From NCBI GenBank assembly GCA_023256355.1, contig JAGDXJ010000002.1, positions 1 through 39,654 on the forward strand: a stretch of 39,654 bases of DNA. The letters run 5' to 3'. The stretch comes from Nitrososphaerales archaeon. Its GTDB lineage: Archaea > Thermoproteota > Nitrososphaeria > Conexivisphaerales > UBA164. Within the stretch, counting starts at the first letter, position 1; each line of letters opens with the position of its first letter. Both the position numbers and the translations under genes were made by a program. Positions 33,137-39,602 of the stretch are shown here, piece after piece. The notes beneath the pieces are model-generated. The model did not search any database. It saw only the letters and a list, made by a program, of their open reading frames with translations, and had not been told where the DNA came from.

Positions 33137-33841
33137 TTAATCTTCAAGCATTTTTATGTGTTTTACTGGGTTACCCTCAAACTTAAAGACCCTGCTTATA
33201 ATCATGAGCTCAGGCCCGGTCGTGCTTTTTCCTACGATGAGCCCGTTTGTATTTCCCACTATTCCTGAAGCAACAAAAGGCACTCCGCCGTTGATAGAGC
33301 CAACATCTACATCTACGCCTAGAATTTCTCTGGCTTTCTTTAGCTCCTCTTCGTTGGTCATGGGGTGCAGCAGGGCTCCCTTGTTAGTAGCTATGCCCAC
33401 AGCGCCAACCTGAAAGTATCCGGCTATAGGCATTCTGATCAGCTTTATCTTTAAAACTCTGGACGCCTGTTCAACTTCTCTGTCAGAAAGTATTGGAGAA
33501 GCAATGCCGCCGTAGTCGTTTACGAGTAGGAGGTTTCCTACAGATGTATATATAGAATCAAGCCTTTCTACGGGACCGTTGATTGAGTTCTCTAAGCTTA
33601 TTATTTCGTCATCAGTAGCAAACTTCGTTATAAGAGCACCTGAAGTATTTATCGATAGAAGCGGACCGAGGAGTCTGCCTCCTCCTGCGCTGGCATAATA
33701 AAAGTTAACCTTCAGCATTTCTGCCATAAGTTTTCCTTTTCTTTCCGGGTATCCATAAGGTATCAAAAGCGCACGCTCAGATACCTTTAAAAACAATCCC
33801 ACGTTCGGGTTTCTATAAACGTTATACAGGTATATCGACAA
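33137..33841 (-). CDS. tif6: Translation initiation factor aIF6
   Basis: The sequence is the five-fold pseudo-symmetric anti-association factor: GLFLKVSERALLIPYG, VNFYYASAGGGRLLGPLLSIN, NSINGPVERLDSIYTSVGNLLLVND, IKLIRMPIAGYFQVGAVGIATNKGALLHP and GIVGNTNGLIVGKSTTGPEL. It binds the large subunit and blocks joining with the small subunit. I use the TTG at 33841 (LSIYLYNVYRNPNVG), which gives a family-like N-terminus of 234 residues; the track start, also TTG at 33892, adds 17 residues. Upstream 32951-33136 is intergenic with promoter elements only. Confidence 0.93.
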   Translation of the reverse strand: MSIYLYNVYRNPNVGLFLKVSERALLIPYGYPERKGKLMAEMLKVNFYYASAGGGRLLGPLLSINTSGALITKFATDDEIISLENSINGPVERLDSIYTSVGNLLLVNDYGGIASPILSDREVEQASRVLKIKLIRMPIAGYFQVGAVGIATNKGALLHPMTNEEELKKAREILGVDVDVGSINGGVPFVASGIVGNTNGLIVGKSTTGPELMIISRVFKFEGNPVKHIKMLED

Positions 33842-33927
33842 CTTTTGTTTTTGTAGTTTTTCTGCTTTTAAACCTTTATTTAAATCCAGCAAAAATTTTT
33901 ATTGTTAAAATCGAAATCTATGACCAG

Positions 33928-34491
33928 ATGCAGGGGATCTTAAACATAGCGCTAATCTTGATTGTAGCGGTACTGTATGTACCTGGAGCAATAGAGGATT
34001 TCAGAAAGAGGGAAGTAGACGATGTGTTCATTTTCATGCCATACATATCATACGTCATTACTTATGCCCTGTTTGGAACAATGATAGTTGCTGTGGGTTT
34101 ATTTATGGCTGCAGTGATAGCTATTGCTTCCTATTTACTGTACAGATACAATTACATAGCAAGCGGTGATCTGCTAGGTCTCCCCGCAATATTCTCTGCC
34201 ATCTACGCGTTAAACTTTATAGCGGTATTTATTTCCCTAATAACAGCGTTTGATCTGTACAGAGTTTATATAAAAAAGAAAGGGCTTAAGGTAAAAAGAG
34301 ACAGTATAGAAAAACGTGAAAAAAATTTCTGGCTGCCTGTTAAAGACAAACTAAGGAAGACGAGCGAAGACCCCAGTGAGAATGATAAAAAGACAGAATC
34401 TTACGAATACGGCGTCCCGCTGTTGGGTTACGCTTTTCTTGCGTGCTTTTTTTCTCTTGTTTCTTACGCAGTTATTGTCTTTTTTGCTTGA
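33928..34491 (+). CDS. Prepilin/preflagellin peptidase-like A24 aspartic protease
   Basis: A 187-residue membrane protein. The first catalytic aspartate is in AIEDFRKREVDDVFIF, matching the DxRxREVxN motif after the first helix. The second is in YIASGDLLGLPA, matching GxGD, with Ser in place of one Gly. Five or six hydrophobic segments are visible. A basic and acidic loop of about 45 residues precedes the last helices. It would cleave class III signal peptides of archaeal pilins or archaellins. It is the last chromosomal gene before the integrated element. Confidence 0.8.
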   Translation: MQGILNIALILIVAVLYVPGAIEDFRKREVDDVFIFMPYISYVITYALFGTMIVAVGLFMAAVIAIASYLLYRYNYIASGDLLGLPAIFSAIYALNFIAVFISLITAFDLYRVYIKKKGLKVKRDSIEKREKNFWLPVKDKLRKTSEDPSENDKKTESYEYGVPLLGYAFLACFFSLVSYAVIVFFA

Positions 34492-34554
34492 AAGTAAAGT
34501 GAGCGTTTTTTACTTCTCCAGTATTAGCTTCAAACTTTATTAAGATTTTAAGAA

Positions 34555-34565
34555 TGGGCCCGGTG
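34555..34565 (+). repeat. attL candidate (TGGGCCCGGTG)
   Basis: This 11-base sequence is identical to the 3' end of the tRNA-Met gene at 39603-39613 (plus-strand reading). Flanking bases differ on both sides. It is in direct orientation, as expected for an att duplication made by integration at a tRNA 3' end. Confidence 0.7.
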
Positions 34566-34613
34566 ACACTATATATAAACTTAACTAAATCTTTATAAAC
34601 AGTTAGACAATAT

Positions 34614-34627
34614 GTTAATCAATTAAC
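34614..34627 (+). promoter_or_regulatory. Inverted repeat upstream of the HTH gene
   Basis: GTTAAT-CA-ATTAAC lies about 40 bases upstream of the HTH start, after TATA-like stretches (ACTATATATAAAC near 34570 and CTTTATAAAC near 34591). It is a plausible operator for the HTH protein. Confidence 0.4.
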
Positions 34628-34663
34628 GTATTACTATGCATTAGGTGCTTTATAATCATTGCT

Positions 34664-34846
34664 ATGAGTGGTAAAATGTACACCGTAAAGGAGCTGGCAA
34701 TAATGCTGAACGTTAGCCAGAGCACAGTGCGAAGAATGATCTATAAGGGGCAGATTAAGGCCGTCAGGTTGCCAACCGGCACTTTAAGAATTCCGGAAGA
34801 TGAAGTAGCTAGGTTATTGAGACCAGAAGGGGGTGATAAATCATGA
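34664..34846 (+). CDS. Excisionase/MerR-type HTH DNA-binding protein
   Basis: A 60-residue protein. YTVKELAIMLNVSQSTVRRMIYKGQIKAVRLPTGTLRIPEDEVARLL is the helix-turn-helix plus wing of the excisionase (helix_turn_helix_17) family. It could act as a recombination directionality factor for the integrase or as a repressor. The start is ATG at 34664. The stop overlaps the next ATG (ATGA), so it is coupled to the coiled-coil genes. Confidence 0.85.
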   Translation: MSGKMYTVKELAIMLNVSQSTVRRMIYKGQIKAVRLPTGTLRIPEDEVARLLRPEGGDKS

Positions 34847-35208
34847 ATGAAAATAAATCAACTCACATATGGCACATGCCAGGTAATATTACAATAAAAG
34901 AAACAGTTATAGGTACCAGTGAACTTGAATTTGAGCCAGACAACTGCTGTGAACAACTGGAAGCTGAGACCAAGGAACTAAAGGCAGAAATAGATAGGTT
35001 GAAAGCTGAGCTGGTTGCAAAGGATAAGGAGATAGCAGAGCTGAACGATAAATTAAGTGCAATGTTCCCGGTTGAAGAAAAGATAATAGGTGAAACAAAG
35101 CTTGAGAATAACGAAAGCAAACAAGACAAAAAGAAACCGACACAAAAAGACAAAGAAAGCAAATCGGCAAACACGAAAGATGAAGAGGAGTTTGACTTCA
35201 ACTTTTGA
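34843..35208 (+). CDS. Coiled-coil protein of the element (121 residues)
   Basis: A 121-residue protein with no recognised enzyme fold. Residues 15-30 hold ETVIGTSELE, then a heptad-rich coiled coil runs through EAETKELKAEIDRLKAELVAKDKEIAELNDKLS, then EKIIGETKLENN, and a charged Lys/Glu tail follows. The repeated I-G-x-(T/S)-x-LE motif brackets the coiled coil. An identical-style motif ends the next, shorter protein. A GGGGGTGAT Shine-Dalgarno sequence precedes its ATG. A scaffold or regulator role is a guess. Confidence 0.75.
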   Translation: MNENKSTHIWHMPGNITIKETVIGTSELEFEPDNCCEQLEAETKELKAEIDRLKAELVAKDKEIAELNDKLSAMFPVEEKIIGETKLENNESKQDKKKPTQKDKESKSANTKDEEEFDFNF

Positions 35209-35378
35209 ATGCGAGAGATTTAAAAGTAGAAAATGAAAGGCTCAAAGAGGAGCTGAAAGCCAGAGATATTGAAATAAGCGAACTACGAAAGGAAATAGAT
35301 AGGCTCAAGACTAGGATGAGTACAATGCGCGATTTTGACATAAAAATCTATGGAGTAACAAAGCTTGAAGGCGTGTAA
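35205..35378 (+). CDS. Small coiled-coil paralogue (57 residues), below ORF-track cutoff
   Basis: Starting from a TTG at 35205 that overlaps the previous stop (TTGA), the frame is open for 57 codons. It contains ENERLKEELKARDIEISEL and KEIDRLKTRMSTM, a coiled coil, and ends DIKIYGVTKLEGV. The preceding protein has the same AEIDRLK heptads and the same IxGxTKLE motif, so the two are tandem paralogues. The usual 60-residue cutoff hides it from the track. Its stop lies inside the stem-loop of a terminator-like hairpin. Confidence 0.65.
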   Translation: MNARDLKVENERLKEELKARDIEISELRKEIDRLKTRMSTMRDFDIKIYGVTKLEGV

Positions 35379-35394
35379 ACCACGCCATTTTTTT
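35370..35394 (+). terminator. Hairpin terminator between convergent element operons
   Basis: GGCGTG-TAAAC-CACGCC forms a six-base-pair stem, followed by ATTTTTTT. It ends the plus-strand HTH/coiled-coil operon and lies just before the stop of the opposing ATPase gene. Confidence 0.65.
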
Positions 35395-36157
35395 ATTGAT
35401 TGAATGGTGCGGGTTTCATGGTTAAAGTTATCCCTTCGTAGGTGCGCCAGTCAGTTGTTATGATGATCAGTTTTCTAACAAATTTGCGTGCCTCGATCAG
35501 CAGGGCCCTTAGGTTTGTGTCGTCCTTGAACCTGTGCCCTTCCTCAACCACTATAACCCAGGACTGGAGAGCCCCTGAATTCTTGATGAAGTTCAGGTGT
35601 GAAAACAAGGTTGCTGCTTCTGCTTTTGATATTTCAACGTTGCTGTTTGGCACAAAGCGGATCCGCAGGCCATTGGCACTGCCCCAATCTATGCCAAAGA
35701 ATTTGCCCAGGTCTATGCGCTTGAATTCTTGGTATTCATTGTCCACGTCCAGGATAAAGGCGTTCCTTGGTCCGATGGTTGGCGCTGCCGGCCCCGGCCT
35801 TGCATTCATGTAGCGGTCAATGAGAGCCTTTACGGTTGTGGTCTTACCCGAACCGCTTTCGCCAGTTATGATTATCGGTCTGGTGCCGGACCTTTCAAAT
35901 GCCTGCTCATAGTTGGCCACGGGTACAACACCTTCCCTTTCAATCACATTGGCCATGTAAGCTATGACAGAATCAACTGTCCTGAAGCCAAGCTTAATTT
36001 TTAGCGCTTTTACTTTACGCATTGTGCCTAATGAAATGTGGTAATTGGTAAAGACGTTAAGCTCCCTTGGGTCTCCCGGTGGGATCACTTCATTCCAGTA
36101 ACCACGTTTGTGCTTTGACTCTGAATTGCCCTCTGGATTATTAAGCGTCATATACAT
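35393..36157 (-). CDS. RHH-like DNA-binding/HerA-like ATPase fusion
   Basis: A P-loop ATPase of about 254 residues. An N-terminal segment (NYHISLGTMRKVKALKIKLGFRTVDSVIAYMANVIE) has the strand-helix-helix pattern of ribbon-helix-helix/antitoxin-type proteins. Walker A is GESGSGKTT (residues 102-110 in track numbering), a LDVDNEYQEF segment follows, Walker B is WVIVVEEGHRF, and IIITTDWRTYEG is sensor-like. The order and EEGHRF box fit HerA/FtsK translocases, although it is much smaller than chromosomal HerA. The track starts at a GTG (36166); ATGs at 36157 and 36151 are more likely, with a TATA-like region about 25 bases upstream. Confidence 0.7.
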   Translation of the reverse strand: MYMTLNNPEGNSESKHKRGYWNEVIPPGDPRELNVFTNYHISLGTMRKVKALKIKLGFRTVDSVIAYMANVIEREGVVPVANYEQAFERSGTRPIIITGESGSGKTTTVKALIDRYMNARPGPAAPTIGPRNAFILDVDNEYQEFKRIDLGKFFGIDWGSANGLRIRFVPNSNVEISKAEAATLFSHLNFIKNSGALQSWVIVVEEGHRFKDDTNLRALLIEARKFVRKLIIITTDWRTYEGITLTMKPAPFNQ

Positions 36158-36249
36158 ATAAAGCACATAAATGTTAAATTTTGATTAATAAAATCTTCAA
36201 AATTTATTATTTTTGAATAACATAAATAATTGCAAGAACGATTTGGAAT

Positions 36250-36732
36250 TTAAAACCTCACAAATATAGTATGTGCTAGTTTGTAAAGCGAGTATAAAAT
36301 TGAAAAGATTATTCCTAATTCTAATGTGGTAATAAACCAAGCAAGAGAGTAAGCAAACATTGTGTAGCCAAACGAATATGTTATTGGATAAAAGGAGAAT
36401 TCAGTTACTTGAAAATATGGCACAACGAAAATACCCAGTATGAATGCTAAAACACTTGATATAAAAACCATAGCGAATAACTTTGCAACGTCATATATTT
36501 TGGAAATAAATAGGTAATACCTAAAACCGAACCATAGGCCAGATATAGCGCCTAGGGCATCAATTATATACCAAACATAAATAACTATCGAATTTTGAAT
36601 AAAATAAAGTATAATTGTTGCAAATATCCAAGTGATAAATATTATGAATAATAATTTATTAAATTTGCTAAAAGGTCGTCTGGTATACCTCCTTGGCCTA
36701 TAATGTTTATGATTGTGCCTATATTGCCACAT
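36250..36732 (-). CDS. Four-helix membrane protein of the element
   Basis: A 160-residue protein. The first 25 residues are very basic (HNHKHYRPRRYTRRPFSK) and cytoplasmic by the positive-inside rule. Four or five hydrophobic spans follow, among them LLFIIFITWIFATIILYFI, AMVFISSVLAFILGIFVVPYF, FAYSLAWFITTLELGIIFSIL. No family is recognised. The gene and surrounding 36.17-36.85 kb are clearly more AT-rich than the adjacent genes. It lies between the ATPase and the nuclease in one minus-strand block; it may anchor the ATPase at the membrane. Confidence 0.65.
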   Translation of the reverse strand: MWQYRHNHKHYRPRRYTRRPFSKFNKLLFIIFITWIFATIILYFIQNSIVIYVWYIIDALGAISGLWFGFRYYLFISKIYDVAKLFAMVFISSVLAFILGIFVVPYFQVTEFSFYPITYSFGYTMFAYSLAWFITTLELGIIFSILYSLYKLAHTIFVRF

Positions 36733-36860
36733 TTTATATTGGTTATTATAAAGAGCGCGCTAATACTATATAAATAATTCTTTACCAAAAAAATCATAAT
36801 CATAAGATAAATGAACTAACAAAAATGGTTAATGGCACCTATTATGGTCAAGATAAACCT

Positions 36861-37028
36861 TTACTTTTTCCTACCTTTTTTAAAATGTATCCCTGCCATA
36901 TCGGCCACGCGTTTAAATGGGTCATTAGCATAAGTGCCGTTCCTATTCCTGTAACGTGAATTAGCAACTCCAAATAAGGCATCCGTGTTTTCTTCCCAGA
37001 CACTGCGTTTAGGCTTTTTATTAGCCAA
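36861..37028 (-). CDS. Small basic protein (55 residues), below ORF-track cutoff
   Basis: A TTG at 37028, two bases after the nuclease stop, opens a frame of 55 codons. It begins MANKKPKRSVWEENTDALFG and ends GIHFKKGRKK. It is rich in Lys, Arg and Asn at both ends. The tight spacing supports coupled translation with the nuclease. It is not recognised; nucleic acid binding is only suggested by charge. It fills an otherwise unexplained gap between the membrane protein and the nuclease. Confidence 0.55.
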   Translation of the reverse strand: MANKKPKRSVWEENTDALFGVANSRYRNRNGTYANDPFKRVADMAGIHFKKGRKK

Positions 37029-37030
37029 TT

Positions 37031-37591
37031 TTATCCCAACCCCATTCCTTTAGAAAGCTTACGGTCTAATTCTCTCGCTTTTGAAAACAGATCATCGTTA
37101 GAACTTGTTCTGGGTTTCGGCTTGGTTACTTTACCTGGCGACTTGGTTATTACCAAAATCTGCTTTGTTTGAACTTCCCTGAAGCTTCCCCATAATGGGT
37201 CTGGCTTCACATAAGACTTTGATAATTTCTGCATGCTGTACTCCACATCTCTTATAACTCCTTGGCTTACTTTCCCAAGCAGCACAACCAAAACCTTTTC
37301 ATAATCTTCTAAATAATCCTGAACCTGCCCTGTTAATCTGTTTATTTCACTTTTACTGTGCAGATTAAGCTTAAGCTCTATTCCTATTTTCCCGTCAATC
37401 CCAATATCTGCTAAACCCCTTCCATCTTCTGGCCTGATGCGGTGCGTTTTGTTAAGGTGTTTATCCAAAAAACCAATCAAGTCATCCCTGTACTGACGTT
37501 CCTCACGCATATTCCAATCAGGCTGCCATTCATGTTCTATCTTATCACTCACATATTCAAATAATGTCGGCTGGTTGCCGAAATTGAACAT
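37031..37591 (-). CDS. PD-(D/E)XK nuclease-like protein with N-terminal PIP-like motif
   Basis: A 186-residue protein. GRGLADIGIDGKIGIELKLNL gives D62...E72-x-K74, the catalytic core of restriction-endonuclease-fold enzymes, in the usual strand context. The N-terminus FNFGNQPTLFEYVSDKI includes QPTLFEY, which matches the archaeal PCNA-interacting pattern Q-x-x-L-x-x-(F/Y). The C-terminal ~45 residues are basic and likely disordered (KVTKPKPRTSSNDD). The start is ATG at 37591. It may resolve, nick or degrade DNA at the host sliding clamp; no substrate can be assigned. Confidence 0.65.
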   Translation of the reverse strand: MFNFGNQPTLFEYVSDKIEHEWQPDWNMREERQYRDDLIGFLDKHLNKTHRIRPEDGRGLADIGIDGKIGIELKLNLHSKSEINRLTGQVQDYLEDYEKVLVVLLGKVSQGVIRDVEYSMQKLSKSYVKPDPLWGSFREVQTKQILVITKSPGKVTKPKPRTSSNDDLFSKARELDRKLSKGMGLG

Positions 37592-37639
37592 ATAATATTA
37601 GTCAATTTGCATAAATATAAGCGTTCTGCTTACTGAGCG

Positions 37640-38149
37640 TTAGTATTTTATCAGCTCATCTGTGTACAAAATCCTTTCATAGCGTAGTGGGCTCGCGTCA
37701 AACACCTGGCCTATGATAGCGAGCGGTACTTTGTGCCTTAGGGCTTTGAAAATGAAATAGTGACGGAAATCTGGTGCCTTGAATTCACTTATCTTTTTGA
37801 TTGAAATCTCAACTGCGCGTGTGCTTACTTTGTAGTTTTTTATGTTTGAGTTAATTTCCTGTTCATGTTCTAGGGAAATTAAGCCGTAGGCTCTTAACAA
37901 GCTCAATGAAATTGTCCTAGTGCCGGCATGGGATTTCCAGAGAGAACGCTTAAGGTTTTGTATGGCAATGAGCTGGCCGTCCTTGTCAAACACTAGGTTG
38001 GCCGGTGTCAATCTGGCAACATCTGCTAGCCTTAGGCCGCAGTCGGACATGAACAGCACGGCCAATTTGACCTTTTTACTCTTTATGCGGTCTATTAGAT
38101 TATTTACCTTATTCTCGTCGAGCTCGCTTATTTGTACAAAGTCTGCCAT
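37640..38149 (-). CDS. Stand-alone tyrosine-recombinase catalytic domain
   Basis: About 169 residues from the ATG at 38149 (the track uses a TTG at 38167). MSDCGLRLADVARLTPANL contains catalytic Arg I. NLKRSLWKSHAGTRTISL is the lysine beta-hairpin, PDFRHYFIFKALRH supplies Arg II and the following His, and PLRYERILYTDE the nucleophile tyrosine. The His of the HxxR box is replaced by Pro, and the box III His/Trp by Asp. No N-terminal core-binding domain exists, so its DNA contacts must be reduced or supplied by a partner. It is the first gene of the minus-strand block. Confidence 0.75.
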   Translation of the reverse strand: MADFVQISELDENKVNNLIDRIKSKKVKLAVLFMSDCGLRLADVARLTPANLVFDKDGQLIAIQNLKRSLWKSHAGTRTISLSLLRAYGLISLEHEQEINSNIKNYKVSTRAVEISIKKISEFKAPDFRHYFIFKALRHKVPLAIIGQVFDASPLRYERILYTDELIKY

Positions 38150-38171
38150 GCATAGATAAAGCCACAAAATA

Positions 38172-38204
38172 GGTCAAAAACGGGTCATTTTTGGGTCAGT
38201 TTTG
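38172..38204 (+). repeat. Three GGTCA iterons with 11-bp period
   Basis: GGTCA occurs at 38172, 38183 and 38194, each followed by a T- or A-rich spacer (AAAAACG, TTTTTG, GTTTTG). The phase of one helical turn puts all three on one face of the DNA. They lie directly upstream of the recombinase gene, where they could be an operator or part of an origin. Confidence 0.6.
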
Positions 38205-38229
38205 GCAGTTTATCATCGTTTCATGAGCC

Positions 38230-38399
38230 ATTTTTCATATATGACAAAGCAAAGTGAAATTTGTATTTTTCTATCACATATACGAAAAATCATGAAATGG
38301 ATAAAATTTCGCATATAACACAGAAAAATACGTAAAAACACAGCGAAACACCCCCTAAAGCCGTTCACCATTCTTAATACGCGTACGCGGTTAGCTAAC
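38230..38399. other. AT-rich region with inverted repeats and twin palindromes (possible origin or control region)
   Basis: TTTTTCATATATGA at 38231 and an inverted counterpart (TCACATATACGAAAAA near 38274) flank an AT-rich centre; TCATATATGA is itself a palindrome. A third CATATA lies near 38313. Two perfect 10-bp palindromes, CGCGTACGCG (38380-38389) and GTTAGCTAAC (38390-38399), stand back to back. The interval has no protein-coding evidence on either strand. Confidence 0.45.
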
Positions 38400-38437
38400 T
38401 ATTTTTTTGTTATACTAAAAAATCAAAAAACCCCACC

Positions 38438-38752
38438 ATGACCGATTTTTTAAAGTCTGCAATCATACCGGTTATCCTGGACCCTGTTTTACTCCATGAC
38501 AGTTATGGTATTTGGGATTGCCAGACCTACCCTCTATGGTCCAATATGCCGGACTTTGGATATAAGGTCAAAGCCGGGCATAGGTCAGGGTATTTCCCAT
38601 TTAGGGGGCAACTAAGCCGGCGTGGTCTAGCTAAACAGAGGGGGTATTTTGTGCCAAAGAGTGTAGGTGTCCAGGTGCCAAATTACCTAGTCAATGCACG
38701 GCCCTGCAGACTTGAGGCCAAGATTCTGGGCTGGTTTGCTGGGCCGGCATAG
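38438..38752 (+). other. Unassigned stretch with a doubtful 104-residue ORF and a strong hairpin
   Basis: An ORF on the plus strand (MTDFLKSAIIPVILDP... GWFAGPA) ends 3 bases from the convergent integrase stop. It has no recognisable domain, many Trp and Pro, and no clear Shine-Dalgarno sequence. I cannot call it a gene. A CCGGACTTTG...CAAAGCCGG hairpin lies at about 38551-38580. The minus strand of this interval was read for the missing integrase C-terminus, and none was found. Confidence 0.3.
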
Positions 38753-38755
38753 CAG

Positions 38756-39598
38756 TTAAGACCCTGGAATGGCCTTTGGCGTAATCGACTGCCCAAACTG
38801 GTTGAGAAACAGCGGTTCACTCTTAGGCATTTCGCCGGGCTTAACCGGAAGCATTGCCGGCGTTCCCCTTTTGAGCGTAAGATAATCCCTTATGGCATTG
38901 ACGGCGTCAATGTCAATGAACGTGTAATATTCAATTTCCCTTTTGGGCCTCACCACCTTAATTTTGATTGGACATACTCGACACGTCGACACCTCCCACT
39001 GGTTGGGATCGCTACCCAGTGCATCGGCAAGCTGCAGATAGCCATAATAGTTGAAACTCAAAGCAAGCGTTGAGGCGTCCATGCCACTCTGAAACATTAT
39101 CAGGATTATTGCCCTGTCCCTGATGCCGAGTTTTGCCTTTGTCAGGACCTGTGCCACGTATTCAATGTAATCCTTTGCAGTCACCCTAGTTGAAAGCCAG
39201 TTAGAACCAACCTTTATGCTCAGTGTTTCGTGGGACAGCTCAATGTGGTTGTGCGCATAGAACGACCTTATCCTCTTGTACTGCTTGAGGGCTGTCTCCC
39301 TGCGCCCTTCGTAGGCATTGGCATATTCCAGCGCCTCATTCAGGTGCTTAATCAGTGTCCGGTTGTTGCCGTCAAGGCATTCATTTATCATTTTGTCAGG
39401 GTCAGATTCAAGCCCCCTCGCCTTTCTCCACCTCAGATACCTGGCAAATGAATAAAGGGCCGACACCTGGCTGTCCCCTGAAGCAAGCTTTGTAAGCCAC
39501 AACTTGACGCTCTCTTTCGCTTTCAATTCGTCAAGGTCATTGTAAACTTTGGGATGTCCTCTCATATGATTACTTAAAGCGGAACATGAACTGTTCAT
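38756..39598 (-). CDS. Integrase (tyrosine-recombinase family), C-terminally truncated
   Basis: A 280-residue protein starting with ATG four bases past the tRNA 3' end. Residues about 28-130 form a SAM-like core-binding domain (VKLWLTKLASGDSQVSALYSFARYLRW). The catalytic domain begins at KLGIRDRAIILIMFQSGMDASTLALSF, where the first catalytic Arg position is Asp. KVVRPKREIEYYTFIDIDAVNAI is the lysine strand region. The protein stops after LFLNQFGQSITPKAIPGS, before the HxLRH box and tyrosine. No in-frame stop-free lead crosses the tRNA: TAA lies in the anticodon loop. It is the only gene next to the att site, so it is probably the integration gene, now incomplete or working with the small recombinase. 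Confidence 0.75.
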   Translation of the reverse strand: MNSSCSALSNHMRGHPKVYNDLDELKAKESVKLWLTKLASGDSQVSALYSFARYLRWRKARGLESDPDKMINECLDGNNRTLIKHLNEALEYANAYEGRRETALKQYKRIRSFYAHNHIELSHETLSIKVGSNWLSTRVTAKDYIEYVAQVLTKAKLGIRDRAIILIMFQSGMDASTLALSFNYYGYLQLADALGSDPNQWEVSTCRVCPIKIKVVRPKREIEYYTFIDIDAVNAIRDYLTLKRGTPAMLPVKPGEMPKSEPLFLNQFGQSITPKAIPGS

Positions 39599-39602
39599 AA
39601 TT

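Noticed and set aside
34863-35201. 112- and 87-residue minus-strand ORFs opposite the coiled-coil gene
   Set aside because: Their Ser/Leu-rich low-complexity translations are the mirror of the Lys/Glu-rich coiled coil on the plus strand.
38438-38752. 104-residue plus-strand ORF near the integrase
   Set aside because: It has no domain, an unusual Trp/Pro-rich composition and no ribosome binding site. Kept only as an unassigned stretch.
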